Below are positions 34,419 to 44,255 of a stretch of DNA of 64,000 nt, piece after piece (position 1 is the stretch's first letter; each line of letters opens with the position of its first letter). A model generated the notes under the pieces. The model searched no databases. It saw nothing but the letters and a program-made list of their open reading frames with translations, and had not been told where the DNA came from. This DNA is from Alkalibacter rhizosphaerae (lineage in GTDB: Bacteria; Bacillota; Clostridia; Eubacteriales; Alkalibacteraceae), in contig NZ_CP071444.1 of the NCBI RefSeq assembly GCF_017352215.1, positions 248,001 to 312,000 of the forward strand, read 5' to 3'. Made by a program: the position numbers and the translations under genes.

Positions 34419-35879
34419 TCAATCCAAGAGCCTCAGTTGTTTCACCTTCCGATCGCCTTCATCCAAAACCTGTTTCACATAAAGAGTAACGTTTTTCACC
34501 GTTTCCATGCGCTCATACCCATCCGTTTTTGGATCGTATACTTTTCCCGTAGAACCGGCTCCCAACCCGATGACCGTACGCTTGTCCGACATGATGGCCA
34601 TGTTGTAGAAACATTCTTTTCCCCTTTTGGCAAAACCGATGTTTTCCCCATTGTTGACGCAATATTTCTGACGGTAGAGATAATAAGGCTCATACCCCTT
34701 TTCTTCAAACAGTTGATAGATGGTCTTGGCCGCCAATGCGGCTTCCTGGCCCTGTTTGTCCCATCCATCTGTCTGATCCTCTTTTTTTGCCGCCAACGCA
34801 GAGGATCTTTTTAAAAACAGGCTATGGATGGTGATGTTTTCCGGTTCCAGCATCAAAAGAGACCGGGCGCTTTTGATCATTTCTTCCGCCCTTTCTTCTT
34901 CCAAACCCAGGATCAGATCGCAATTGACGCTGGAAAAACCGGCATCACGGACCAGACCGTATGCGTGATAAAAATCCTCCACGCTGTGTCCCCGACCCAA
35001 CCTGTCCAGTGTTTCCGCTTGCATGGACTGGGGGTTGACAGAGATCCGGTCCACCTTGTACTTGCGAAGCACTCGAAGTTTCTCTTCGGTGATGGTATCC
35101 GGCCGACCACCCTCCAGGGTATATTCTGTTAAATATTTCATAGGCAGGTATTGTTCAACGGATCCCAGCAAAAGTTCCAGCTGGTTCGGCTCCAAGACCG
35201 TAGGTGTTCCTCCACCTACATATATGGATTCCACTTCCCAGGTGGTTTCCTGCAGATAGGTCCCTAAGATCCTTATTTCTTCCACCAGGGCTTTCAGATA
35301 ATCATCCAGCAGTTCCCTGTCGGTCCCTGCTTCCTGGGTGATGAAGGAACAATAGCTGCAGCGACTGGGACAAAAGGGAATATTGATGTAGACCTGGGCC
35401 TTGTGTCTATCCAGTGGATAGAGCCGTTCCAGTTCCAGTCTGGCTATATGTAGCATGGGAGCGATGGCTTCCTCTGATAATCGATAATCGTTTTTCAATC
35501 GACTCCTTATATCATCCAGGTCCGTTTTTTTCAACAAAGCCTCATGGGCGATCCGTACCGGTCGGATCCCTGTCATGGTCCCCCACTTCAATTTTCTATC
35601 CGTCGCTCTTACCAGCAAGTCATATACCTGCTTTTTTGCGGTTTGGCGCAGATTCGACCCCGGATCCATCCTTTCTTCACTTTGAAACTTGTTTCCAGTA
35701 CCGTCCTGAAACACAGCCCTTATTTTGCCTGCCGACTCTTCTACCTCCAAATGGCCCCATTCTTCTTCCTTGCTTTCACTCACTTGCAAATTCTCATATG
35801 GAAAAAACGCCATGAGCAATTCCCTCATGTCGTTTGATCGAATGCTTCCTTCGATTTTAAGTGTGATCGTTTTTTCCAT
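34419..35879 (-). CDS. hemZ: HemZ-type coproporphyrinogen dehydrogenase
   Basis: A 486-residue radical-SAM protein of the HemN/HemZ family. The 4Fe-4S motif CPSRCSYC follows VYINIPF at about residue 170; an extra N-terminal region (about 150 residues) is the HemZ-specific part. The HemN fold segments YVGGGTPTVL and GGRPDTITEEKLRVL are present. Coproporphyrinogen oxidation would serve anaerobic haem synthesis; the ligand and activity in this organism are not proven, and no other haem gene is nearby. It ends 26 bases from the aspS promoter, with no clear terminator. Confidence 0.85.
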   Translation of the reverse strand: MEKTITLKIEGSIRSNDMRELLMAFFPYENLQVSESKEEEWGHLEVEESAGKIRAVFQDGTGNKFQSEERMDPGSNLRQTAKKQVYDLLVRATDRKLKWGTMTGIRPVRIAHEALLKKTDLDDIRSRLKNDYRLSEEAIAPMLHIARLELERLYPLDRHKAQVYINIPFCPSRCSYCSFITQEAGTDRELLDDYLKALVEEIRILGTYLQETTWEVESIYVGGGTPTVLEPNQLELLLGSVEQYLPMKYLTEYTLEGGRPDTITEEKLRVLRKYKVDRISVNPQSMQAETLDRLGRGHSVEDFYHAYGLVRDAGFSSVNCDLILGLEEERAEEMIKSARSLLMLEPENITIHSLFLKRSSALAAKKEDQTDGWDKQGQEAALAAKTIYQLFEEKGYEPYYLYRQKYCVNNGENIGFAKRGKECFYNMAIMSDKRTVIGLGAGSTGKVYDPKTDGYERMETVKNVTLYVKQVLDEGDRKVKQLRLLD

Positions 35880-35883
35880 GGAT

Positions 35884-36498
35884 CTACCTCATATAAGGAT
35901 TCTCAAGAAGCTCCTCTTCGATGGTACTGGAATCTCCGTGGCCGGGATGAATGGCCAGTCCGGGATCCATGGCTTTCAACTTTTGCAGGGAGGATTGCAT
36001 GATTTTTGGATCACTGCCTGGAAAGTCGGTGCGTCCGATGGAACCTTCAAAAATGGTATCTCCGGTAAACAAGTCCGATTCCCATTGCAAACAGACGGAA
36101 CCTGGCGTGTGGCCCGGCGTATGATAGACCTGCAATAGAATGCCTCCAAAAGTCAATACTTCAAGGTCTTCAAAAGTTATTACGGGAATGCCTTCTTCCA
36201 GCGAGAAATTTCTACTGAAATACATGGAAAGATTCTTTTCCGGAAAGTAGAACATCTCCCGGTCTGCGCTATGGATCTGCAGCGGCACCTGGAATTGTTG
36301 GTAAAAAGCATAGGCCGATGCAATATGGTCGTAATGGCCGTGGGTATAGACGATGCCGAGGCATTTCGCCTGGTTTTCCTCTAATGTTTTTGCAAATTCT
36401 TCTGGATCTCCCACAGGATCCACTAAAACGCCGTGGCCATCCTGTATCAAAATATAGCTGTTTGTCGTAAACGGATTGATCGTCTTCTTGATGATCAT
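35884..36498 (-). CDS. MBL-fold metallo-hydrolase (glyoxalase II-like)
   Basis: Metallo-beta-lactamase fold protein of 204 residues with THGHYDH, HTPGHTPGS and PGHGD metal motifs, and the glyoxalase II/YqgX layout (NPFTTNSYIL at the start). Substrate unknown; hydroxyacylglutathione hydrolase-like activity is the usual annotation. The ATG at 36498 follows GAGGTGA and is preferred over the GTG at 36507. Sits between dtd and hemZ. Confidence 0.88.
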   Translation of the reverse strand: MIIKKTINPFTTNSYILIQDGHGVLVDPVGDPEEFAKTLEENQAKCLGIVYTHGHYDHIASAYAFYQQFQVPLQIHSADREMFYFPEKNLSMYFSRNFSLEEGIPVITFEDLEVLTFGGILLQVYHTPGHTPGSVCLQWESDLFTGDTIFEGSIGRTDFPGSDPKIMQSSLQKLKAMDPGLAIHPGHGDSSTIEEELLENPYMR

Positions 36499-36510
36499 GA
36501 GCATCACCTC

Positions 36511-36960
36511 TTAGAAATTTTTTTCGCTGTCCAGCAACATGGTCACCGGACCGTCGTTGACCAGGGACACCTCCATATGGGCTTGAAAGACCCCTTCTCC
36601 AACGGGCAGTCCAAACTCTTTGAGTCGCTCCACCACTTCCCGGTACAGGGTATTGGCCATCTCCGGCGATGCTGCATCGGAGAATCCGGGCCGTCGTCCT
36701 TTTCGACAATCCCCATACAGGGTGAACTGAGAGACGACCAGAAGGCTTCCTCCAATGTCTGTCACGGAAAGGTTCATCTTTCCATCCCCGTCTTCAAAGA
36801 TCCGTAAATTCGCGATCTTGTCTGCAATATAGATGCCGTCTTTGGTGTCGTCGGACGTTTTCACTCCCAACAATACCAACAATCCTCTCTCGCAACGGCC
36901 GACGACCTGGTCGTCTACGGTGACGGAAGCTTCCTTCACCCGTTGGATCACTGCTCTCAT
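36511..36960 (-). CDS. dtd: D-aminoacyl-tRNA deacylase
   Basis: Hydrolyses D-amino acids mischarged on tRNA. The 149-residue product starts [17 protein letters not shown] and contains the [15 protein letters not shown] active-site motif and the [11 protein letters not shown] Gly-Pro region. It follows rel by 13 bases, the normal rel-dtd pair. Confidence 0.96.
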   Translation of the reverse strand: MRAVIQRVKEASVTVDDQVVGRCERGLLVLLGVKTSDDTKDGIYIADKIANLRIFEDGDGKMNLSVTDIGGSLLVVSQFTLYGDCRKGRRPGFSDAASPEMANTLYREVVERLKEFGLPVGEGVFQAHMEVSLVNDGPVTMLLDSEKNF

Positions 36961-36973
36961 GTCTTCTCCTTCG

Positions 36974-39139
36974 TCAAGCCCGGTAAATGTTTTCGATCTC
37001 CGGGATCTTGTGCAATTTTTTGATGACCATGTTCAATTCCCTGGTGCTTTTTACTTCAAAAGAGATGGTGAAGTAGGCATAATCCTGGTCCGTCCGAACA
37101 TTGAGGGACACGATGCTGATGTTCTGATCCGAAATAACAGTGGTCACCTTGGTCAGCAGCCCTTTGGTATCTTTGGCCTTGATGTGGATCTCCGACGTAA
37201 AATTTGCCACCGTATACTTGACCCATTCCACATCGATCAATCGCCCGACATCGTCGGCATTTCGTATGTTGGCGCAATCCGCCCGATGGACGCTGACGCC
37301 CCTGCCCCTGGTGATGTATCCGATGATCTTGTCTCCCGGCACCGGATTGCAGCATTTGGAAAAGCGGACGGCCATGTTTTTGAAGCCGGAAACTTTTACC
37401 GCCTTTTCCAGCTTGTCCTGACCGATGACCGGCTTTTGTTGTTTTGCTTCTCCGGAAAATTCATCCAGAATGGCCTGATCGTCCACCAGGTTCAGTTCGC
37501 TTTTGAACTGATTTTTTATTTTCTGCAGAATGAAATTGGGCTTGATCCCTCCGTATCCGATGGCAGAATAAAGATCCTCCACCGAATTGTAGTTGGATTT
37601 CTTGGCCACGAATTCCAAATAGGTTTGTTTGAGGATGTTGGCCTGCTGAAGTCCCTGTCTTTTGACTTCTTTTTCCAGCATGTCCCGGCCTTTTTGGACA
37701 TTTTCTTCCTTTTTGTCTTTTTTGAAATACTGCTTGATCTTGTTGCGGGCATGGCTGCTCTTGACGATCTTCAGCCAGTCCCTGCTGGGTCCATTGGAAT
37801 GGGCGCTGGTCAACACCTCTACGATATCCCCGTTTTGCAGGGTATAGTTCAGTGGAACGATCTTCCCGTTGATCTTGGCGCCGATGCACTTGTTGCCAAC
37901 ATCGGAGTGGACCCGATAGGCAAAATCCAAAGGGCAGGATCCCTTTGGCAGCTGGATCACATCGCCTTTTGGCGTAAAGACGAATACTTCGTCCGTAAAA
38001 AGATCCACTTTCAGTGTTTCCATAAACTCGCTGGCATCCTGCAGCTCCCGCTGCCATTCCATGATTTGACGCAGCCAGACCAATTTTTCTTCAAAGTTGT
38101 CGCTTTCCTCGATGCCTTCCTTGTATTTCCAGTGTGCAGCGATCCCAAATTCCGCTGTACGATGCATTTCCCACGTCCGGATCTGGATCTCAAAAGGGTC
38201 CCCTTTGGGTCCAATGACCGTCGTATGAAGGGATTGGTACATATTGGGCTTGGGCATGGCGATATAATCCTTGAACCGCCCAGGTATTGGTTTCCACATG
38301 GTGTGGGCCACTCCCAAGACACCGTAGCAGTCCTTGATGTTGTTGACGATGATCCGAACAGCGATCAGATCATATATTTCTTCGAAGTTCCGGTTTTGAA
38401 CATACATCTTTCGATAGATGCTGTAAAAATGCTTGGGTCGGCCCTGGATATCTGCTTCGATGCCCACTTCTTCCAGTTTTTCCTTCAGGATCTCGATGAC
38501 GTTTTGGATGTAGGCTTCCCGCACTTCCCTCTTTTGCGCCACTTTGCTGACCAGGTCGTAATACCCTTTTTCATCCAGATAGCGTAGAGAAATATCCTCC
38601 AACTCCCACTTGATCTTGGAGATCCCCAGCCGGTGGGCGATGGGGCTGTATATGTCCAGCGTTTCCTGGGCTTTGGCCTTCTGCTTGTCTTCCGGCATGT
38701 ATTTCAAGGTCCGCATATTGTGGAGCCTGTCTGCAAGTTTGATCATGATGACCCGTATGTCCTTGGCCATGGCGATGATCATCTTTCGAAGGCTTTCCGC
38801 CTGCTGTTCTTCCTTGCTTTTAAATTCCAGCTTGCTGATCTTGGTGACGCCATCCACCAGCTCGGCGATCTCATCGCCGAACTCCCGCTGCATATCCTCG
38901 TAAGAATACTGCGTATCTTCCACCACATCGTGGAGTATGGCTGCTGCAATGGTGGGCACGTCCAATTGGAGTTCGGCCAAGATCATGGCCACCTCCAATG
39001 GGTGGATGATATAATCATCTCCGGAGACCCGTTTTTGCCCCTGGTGGGCATTCACCGCCAGATCATAGGCCTTTTGAAGGATGCTCACATCCGCATCTTT
39101 ATTGTATTCAAGCACTTTTGCAATCAATTTGTTGTTCAT
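36974..39139 (-). CDS. rel: Bifunctional (p)ppGpp synthetase/hydrolase Rel
   Basis: Long RSH protein of 721 residues that makes and degrades (p)ppGpp in the stringent response. HD hydrolase domain ([32 protein letters not shown]), synthetase with the [12 protein letters not shown] segment (the RxKD form found in bifunctional enzymes), TGS ([20 protein letters not shown]), a zinc-finger-like CCNPVPGD region and a C-terminal ACT domain. A clinical feature of the family, the GKINGK-like ribosome sensor, is present. It is upstream of dtd and downstream of apt. Confidence 0.97.
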   Translation of the reverse strand: MNNKLIAKVLEYNKDADVSILQKAYDLAVNAHQGQKRVSGDDYIIHPLEVAMILAELQLDVPTIAAAILHDVVEDTQYSYEDMQREFGDEIAELVDGVTKISKLEFKSKEEQQAESLRKMIIAMAKDIRVIMIKLADRLHNMRTLKYMPEDKQKAKAQETLDIYSPIAHRLGISKIKWELEDISLRYLDEKGYYDLVSKVAQKREVREAYIQNVIEILKEKLEEVGIEADIQGRPKHFYSIYRKMYVQNRNFEEIYDLIAVRIIVNNIKDCYGVLGVAHTMWKPIPGRFKDYIAMPKPNMYQSLHTTVIGPKGDPFEIQIRTWEMHRTAEFGIAAHWKYKEGIEESDNFEEKLVWLRQIMEWQRELQDASEFMETLKVDLFTDEVFVFTPKGDVIQLPKGSCPLDFAYRVHSDVGNKCIGAKINGKIVPLNYTLQNGDIVEVLTSAHSNGPSRDWLKIVKSSHARNKIKQYFKKDKKEENVQKGRDMLEKEVKRQGLQQANILKQTYLEFVAKKSNYNSVEDLYSAIGYGGIKPNFILQKIKNQFKSELNLVDDQAILDEFSGEAKQQKPVIGQDKLEKAVKVSGFKNMAVRFSKCCNPVPGDKIIGYITRGRGVSVHRADCANIRNADDVGRLIDVEWVKYTVANFTSEIHIKAKDTKGLLTKVTTVISDQNISIVSLNVRTDQDYAYFTISFEVKSTRELNMVIKKLHKIPEIENIYRA

Positions 39140-39162
39140 CTACATCACCTGTCTTAAGAACC

Positions 39163-39206
39163 GGAGCGAATCTCGCTCCATTTAAAGAAAGCAGCAAAGC
39201 TGCTTT
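39163..39206 (-). terminator. Two small hairpins between apt and rel
   Basis: Right after the apt stop: AAAGCAGC-loop-GCTGCTTT (39188-39206) then GGAGCGA-loop-TCGCTCC (39163-39179). Both have only short U-tracts. They may attenuate read-through from apt into rel. Confidence 0.4.
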
Positions 39207-39725
39207 TTAGTAAGGATAGGATACCAACGAATGAACGTCGTACTTTTCCAGCTTGTCTCTGCCCTTCAGGTCCGTCAATTCGATGAGGGTCATGATGGAC
39301 ACCACTTCTCCTTGCAGCTGCTCTATGAGCCTGGCAGTAGATAACAGGGTCCCTCCTGTTGCCAGCAGATCATCAATGATCAGTATGCGCTGCCCCGGTG
39401 TGATGGAATCTTCGTGGATCTCCAGGGAATCTTTCCCGTATTCCAAAACGTATTCCTGACTGATCTTTTTATGGGGAAGCTTTCCCGGCTTTCGAATGGG
39501 TACAAACCCTGCATGTATGTTGTAGGCCAGTGCCGTTCCAAAAATGAAGCCGCGGGCTTCCGGGCCGACCACCAAGTCGATCTTCAAATCTTTGGCCAGC
39601 TCGGTAAACTGGTCGATGGCATCCTTTAAAGCATCTTTATCCTTTAACAATGTCGTAATGTCTTTGAAGCTGATTCCTTCTTCCGGAAAATCCGGTATGA
39701 CTCGAATGGTGTCTTTTAAATTCAT
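39207..39725 (-). CDS. apt: Adenine phosphoribosyltransferase
   Basis: Makes AMP from adenine and PRPP. The 172-residue enzyme contains the PRPP motif ILIIDDLLATGGTLLS and the family's VVGPEARGFIFG and RKPGKLPHK segments. It lies between recJ and rel, the common recJ-apt-rel order. Confidence 0.97.
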   Translation of the reverse strand: MNLKDTIRVIPDFPEEGISFKDITTLLKDKDALKDAIDQFTELAKDLKIDLVVGPEARGFIFGTALAYNIHAGFVPIRKPGKLPHKKISQEYVLEYGKDSLEIHEDSITPGQRILIIDDLLATGGTLLSTARLIEQLQGEVVSIMTLIELTDLKGRDKLEKYDVHSLVSYPY

Positions 39726-39787
39726 GATTACCGCTCCTTTACGCTTATACTATATTCTATCATTAATTGGATTTGTTGAATACCATT

Positions 39788-41533
39788 TTAGCGGTAATCT
39801 TTCAGGATCAGCTGGATGGACCGTTGATTTTGGTATTCGTTGATTTGGGGCTGATAGGCAATGTCCATGGAGTAGGCGACTTCCTTAGGACCCAGAAGTG
39901 CCTTCATGGCTCCGGGACCAAACTTGCCGTCCATGTAGGCGTCAAATTGCCCGTCGTACTGGAACATGACACCCTTGTAGACAGCTCCTTTTTTGTCCCG
40001 GATCTGCAACAGCAGGACGTTTTCGTTTTTTCCGACGATCCGGCCTCCCGTGAAAAGGACACCCTTGTCTGCAAAGATCGGTGCGGGATTGGCTTTCCCA
40101 TAAGGTTCCATCAACGCAACTTCCTCTACAAACTGCTCCTGGGCAAAACGAATGGGCAGATACAGATCCAGGGACAGTTCCGGGATCAAGGCTTCATCGG
40201 ATAATGGAAATGTCTCGTTGAGCCCCCTTCGCAGGATCTCGATGTTTTCCACTTCCAGGCTCAATCCCACTGCCATGGGATGTCCTCCAAATCCAAGATA
40301 GAGCTCCCGATATTGGGAAAAGGCTTGAAACATATCGTAGCCGTCAATGGAGCGTCCGGAACCTTTTGCACTGGTTTCTCCGTCGGTAAGGACCACCGTA
40401 GGGCGGTATTTTTCTTCCCGTACCCTTCCTGCAACAATGCCGGCAATGCTTTCATGGATGTTTGGAGCGTGGATGACCAGGACCCGGTCCTCCCGATGGC
40501 GTTCTTCCACGATCTCCAACACCTGGGCGACCCCTTCCCTGGTCTGATCTTTTCGCTCTTCGTTCAATGCCACCAGTTCTTCAGCCAGCTTCCTTGCCGT
40601 TTGGGGATCCTTTTCAAAAAGAAGGGCAAGGGCGGAACGGGCATGGGTCAATCGCCCGGCGGCATTCAAACATGGTCCGATGGTGAAACCGAGATTGTAG
40701 CTGGTTGGCTGTTTCCCGCCCAGTCCATTGGCTTCCATCAAGGCCAAGAGGCCTGGATTATCGCATTTCAGCATTTTTTCCAATCCTGCTTGGACCAGAT
40801 ATCGATTTTCATCGATCAGGTCCACCACGTCGCACACCGTGGCCAGTGCTGTGACAGGAAGGAAGTCCAGTCGTTCATTCACGTCCAGTCCCACGGTCTC
40901 GAACAGGTGGCTCACCAACTTGTAGGCTACGCCGGCTCCACAAAGTCCCTTGAAGGGATAGGCACAGTCCAACTGCTTAGGATCGACGATATGGTCTGCC
41001 GGCGGCAGGACCATGGCCCCATCCTTCATTTCCACCTGGTGATGATCGGTAATGATGGTGCGGATCCCCTTCTCCCTGGCATGGGCGATGGCTTCGTGGG
41101 CGCTGATGCCATTGTCACAGGTGATAATGAGTCCGATCCCGTCCTTCGCACAACGCTCCACCATGTCCGGATTGATGCCGTAGCCATCGCTGACCCGGTC
41201 CGGGATGGCATGGTCCACCGACCCGCCGCAAGCCCGTAAGCCCTCTACCAACAGATAGGTGGAGCATACGCCGTCCACGTCGTAATCGCCGATGACCCGG
41301 ATCTTCGTCTCTTCATCGATCCGGTCCATGATCTCAGCCACTGCATCATCCAACCCCTTCATCTGCTGGGGAGGATGAAGGGCCTTGGCATGAGGATGAA
41401 GGAAAGAACGGATCTGGTCGATCTCATAAAATCCTCGGTTCACCAAGAGATTGCAAAAGGGTTTGGAATATCCCAGGGTCCTTGATAAAGCATCGATATC
41501 TGTTTTCTTATTTTTTAAGGTCCATTTCTTCAT
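39788..41533 (-). CDS. recJ: Single-stranded-DNA-specific exonuclease RecJ
   Basis: 5'-3' exonuclease of the DHH family used in recombinational and mismatch repair. The 581 residues hold the DHH motifs DYDVDGVCSTY, CDNGISAHEA and DHHQV, then DHH-associated DHHA1 region with GFGGHPMAVGL and the C-terminal OB fold. Start is ATG at 41533, with AGGAGGA upstream. Confidence 0.96.
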   Translation of the reverse strand: MKKWTLKNKKTDIDALSRTLGYSKPFCNLLVNRGFYEIDQIRSFLHPHAKALHPPQQMKGLDDAVAEIMDRIDEETKIRVIGDYDVDGVCSTYLLVEGLRACGGSVDHAIPDRVSDGYGINPDMVERCAKDGIGLIITCDNGISAHEAIAHAREKGIRTIITDHHQVEMKDGAMVLPPADHIVDPKQLDCAYPFKGLCGAGVAYKLVSHLFETVGLDVNERLDFLPVTALATVCDVVDLIDENRYLVQAGLEKMLKCDNPGLLALMEANGLGGKQPTSYNLGFTIGPCLNAAGRLTHARSALALLFEKDPQTARKLAEELVALNEERKDQTREGVAQVLEIVEERHREDRVLVIHAPNIHESIAGIVAGRVREEKYRPTVVLTDGETSAKGSGRSIDGYDMFQAFSQYRELYLGFGGHPMAVGLSLEVENIEILRRGLNETFPLSDEALIPELSLDLYLPIRFAQEQFVEEVALMEPYGKANPAPIFADKGVLFTGGRIVGKNENVLLLQIRDKKGAVYKGVMFQYDGQFDAYMDGKFGPGAMKALLGPKEVAYSMDIAYQPQINEYQNQRSIQLILKDYR

Positions 41534-41550
41534 GGTCCGTTCCTCCTTGA

Positions 41551-41583
41551 AAAAAAGAGATAAAGGAATCTTTATCTCTTTTT
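41551..41583 (-). terminator. Intrinsic terminator after lapA
   Basis: Stem AAAAAGAGATAAAG/CTTTATCTCTTTTT with loop ATTC on the minus strand, followed by T-run. Ends the queA-to-lapA operon and stands in front of recJ. Confidence 0.88.
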
Positions 41584-41587
41584 GGTG

Positions 41588-42016
41588 TCAATATTGTGGG
41601 GTGTTCATATCCGTTCCAAACTCCGGTTGCCCCGTTGCTTCTTCCTGTGGCGGTTCCGTTGACGAAGAATCATCCGTCTGGGTCAACTGCTCCTCTTTTA
41701 TAGCCAATCGCTCTTCCAAAGCGGCTTTTTCCTGCTCCAGTGTTCCCAGTCGTCCTTCCAGCTCTCTTTTTTCGCCTTCCAAGGCTTCTTTTTCCTTGGA
41801 TACTTTCTTCAAGTTCTTGCCTGCCTTAAACTTGCTGTACAGGTTGAGCATGGCCATGATGGCGGCACCCAATGCCACCGACAGAAGGATGACCAGGGCG
41901 AGAGACGCTTCCCCTTCCATGGTCAAAAACTTGATATCCACCGGTTGGGCATTTTGTAAGGCAAAAATGCTGACGATGATGGCGAAAATGATGGCAATGA
42001 TCACTCCTGCTTGCAT
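41588..42016 (-). CDS. LapA-domain membrane protein
   Basis: A 142-residue protein with two N-terminal spans (GVIIAIIFAIIVSIFALQN and LALVILLSVALGAAIMAML) typical of the LapA/DUF1049 family, then a Lys/Glu-rich coiled coil and a low-complexity tail. LapA-type proteins in Gram-negatives help assemble lipopolysaccharide export machinery; in this Gram-positive the role is unknown. Co-directional, 24 bases after secF. Confidence 0.85.
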   Translation of the reverse strand: MQAGVIIAIIFAIIVSIFALQNAQPVDIKFLTMEGEASLALVILLSVALGAAIMAMLNLYSKFKAGKNLKKVSKEKEALEGEKRELEGRLGTLEQEKAALEERLAIKEEQLTQTDDSSSTEPPQEEATGQPEFGTDMNTPQY

Positions 42017-42040
42017 GGATAAAACCTCCTTATATTTGAA

Positions 42041-42925
42041 CTATCTTTTGGCCGGGTGGCGTTTTCGATTTTTCAAAACAAACCAAATGCTGCTGGCCAC
42101 AAAAATGGATGAATAGGTTCCACTGAGGAAACCGACGATCATGGGCAATGTGAAATCCTTGATGGATTGTACCCCAACGGCATACAAGGCTCCGATGGCG
42201 ATAACCGTTGTCAGCGTGGTGTTGATGGAACGACGCAGGGTTTGGTGGATGCTGTCATCCACCAGGTTCTCAAAGTCGTATTTTTTGTATTTGCTTCGAT
42301 TCTCCCGGATCCGGTCAAACACCACGATGGTATCGTTGATGGAATAACCCAGGATGGTCAAGATCGCCGCAATGAAGGGTGTGTTCACCTGGATCCCCAG
42401 TATGGCATAAACACCCAGCACGATGACCACGTCGTGGATCAAGGCGATGACTGCCGCCAATCCGAACAAGGGTTCAAAGCGGAAAGAAATGTAGATCAAC
42501 ATGGCCAAAATGGCGACCACGACAGCCAGCAAAGACTGCTGCTTCAATTCGCCACCTACGGTAGCACTGACATTGTCGATGGAGAGTAGATCTTCCTTTT
42601 GGTCAATGTTGAACTTGCCTGCCAGATCGTCCAAAAACTGGGCCCGCTGGCTTTCGCTCAAATCGACGCTGGTGCTCAAGATCATCTGGCTTCGCTCTTC
42701 GCCAGCATAGGTGATATCCGCACTCTCGTCAAATTTATCTGAAAATTCCCGTATGTCTTCCGTTTCAAAGGACTGGTTCAAATCGACTTGAACAATGGTT
42801 CCACCTTTAAAATCGATCCCAAGGTTCAACCCGCCAAACAACAGTGCGACCACGCAGATGACCATCAATGCGGCAGACAGGATGAAAAACTTGTTGTGGT
42901 TCTTCGTTATGTTTACTTTTATCAT
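42041..42925 (-). CDS. secF: Protein translocase subunit SecF
   Basis: Six-span partner of SecD that uses the proton-motive force to help late-stage export. 294 residues with N-terminal span, periplasmic P1 region, and the membrane block containing GIDFKGGTIVQVDL and NDTIVVFDRIRENR motifs. Separate secD and secF genes, as in many Clostridia. Ten bases after secD. Confidence 0.95.
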   Translation of the reverse strand: MIKVNITKNHNKFFILSAALMVICVVALLFGGLNLGIDFKGGTIVQVDLNQSFETEDIREFSDKFDESADITYAGEERSQMILSTSVDLSESQRAQFLDDLAGKFNIDQKEDLLSIDNVSATVGGELKQQSLLAVVVAILAMLIYISFRFEPLFGLAAVIALIHDVVIVLGVYAILGIQVNTPFIAAILTILGYSINDTIVVFDRIRENRSKYKKYDFENLVDDSIHQTLRRSINTTLTTVIAIGALYAVGVQSIKDFTLPMIVGFLSGTYSSIFVASSIWFVLKNRKRHPAKR

Positions 42926-42934
42926 GGTCTCCTC

Positions 42935-44182
42935 CTATGCCCCGTACATTTTTCTATTGTTGATCAACGATGCGTTTATAAATGTTTTCAAAATACGCTT
43001 GGTCAGGAACATGGAAGTAAACAAGCTCCAGCCGATCCCAAGCATCAATGTCACTGCAAATCCTCGAACGGAACCACTGCCCATGGCAAATAGAACAACT
43101 CCGGCGATCAGCGTGGTGACATTGGCATCCACGATGGTGGTAAAACCCCGTTTAAAACCGGCGTCTACCGCAGCCAGCAAGGACTTGCCAAGCTTCAACT
43201 CTTCCTTGACCCGCTCGAAGATGATGACGTTGGCATCCACGGCCATGCCGATGGATAAAATGATCCCGGCGATCCCAGGCAGGGTCAGGGTATAGCCCAA
43301 TGCCGCAGAGCTCAATAGGAACAGCAATATATAGATGGAAAGGGCGATGCAGGCAACAAATCCGGGAGCTCGATAATACAGGAGCATGAATGCCAGGACC
43401 AAGGCGATCCCGATCAATCCTCCCAAAAGGCTCTTGGAGAAGGAATCTTGTCCCAGTGTCGGTCCAATGGTTCGGATCTCCACAGGATCCAGGGCCACCG
43501 GCAAGGCACCTGCCTTGATCAGCATGGCCAGATTTCCGGCTTCTTCGATGCTGCCCATTCCTTCAATGACCGCTTCTCCGTTGGAGATGACGGCGCCAAC
43601 TACAGGAGAAGAGATAACTTCCCCATCCAGCTTGATCTCAATGACTTGATTCAAAAACTCTTGGGTGGCTTCTGCGAAAGCTTCCGTTCCCTCTGCGTTC
43701 AACTTGAGGGAAACCACTGCCTGCTGCACACCCATGGAATTATTTTGATACACCGCATTAGATTCCACCACATGCGCACCGGTGATCACTACTTCTTCAT
43801 CCGGCGTGATGAATTCCAGCTGGGCCGTTTTTCCGATCAACTCCAGTGCTTCCTGCTGATCCTGAATATCCGGTATACTGATCCGGATCCGGTCGTCTCC
43901 CTGTCGGGCGATGACCGGTTCGCTCACACCAAGGGCGTCGATCCGTTGCCGGATGGTGGCGATGGCACGATTGATTTTTTCATCGGTGACCGGGTCTCCC
44001 TCCGTCTCCTGTGCTTCCAATACTACATATACTCCACCAGTGAGATCCAACCCGTAGTTGAGGGCATCCTTTACCGGTATTACTTTATAATTCCCTAATG
44101 AAAGTCCATTGACCAGAACCCATCCCACAAATGCGACGATGAGGATCAACACGGTCAATTTGATCCTGTTTTTCCCTTTCAT
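42935..44182 (-). CDS. secD: Protein translocase subunit SecD
   Basis: The larger SecDF partner. 415 residues from the ATG at 44182 (MKGKNRIKLTVLILI), which follows GGAGGG; the longer frame from 44278 is discarded. D1 motif LNYGLDLTGGVYVVLEAQ and D5/D6 motifs AVDANVIIFERVKEEL are present. It precedes secF in the SCIFF-linked operon. Confidence 0.95.
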   Translation of the reverse strand: MKGKNRIKLTVLILIVAFVGWVLVNGLSLGNYKVIPVKDALNYGLDLTGGVYVVLEAQETEGDPVTDEKINRAIATIRQRIDALGVSEPVIARQGDDRIRISIPDIQDQQEALELIGKTAQLEFITPDEEVVITGAHVVESNAVYQNNSMGVQQAVVSLKLNAEGTEAFAEATQEFLNQVIEIKLDGEVISSPVVGAVISNGEAVIEGMGSIEEAGNLAMLIKAGALPVALDPVEIRTIGPTLGQDSFSKSLLGGLIGIALVLAFMLLYYRAPGFVACIALSIYILLFLLSSAALGYTLTLPGIAGIILSIGMAVDANVIIFERVKEELKLGKSLLAAVDAGFKRGFTTIVDANVTTLIAGVVLFAMGSGSVRGFAVTLMLGIGWSLFTSMFLTKRILKTFINASLINNRKMYGA

Positions 44183-44255
44183 ACAAACCCTCCTTATGTC
44201 GTAAACAACAGATTTATTATATCGGCTTTGACTTTTTTCGTCAATTTTATCTCGT

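Noticed and set aside
36833-38587. A 584-codon plus-strand open frame across dtd and rel
   Set aside because: Antisense shadow of rel, which has the full RSH domain set.
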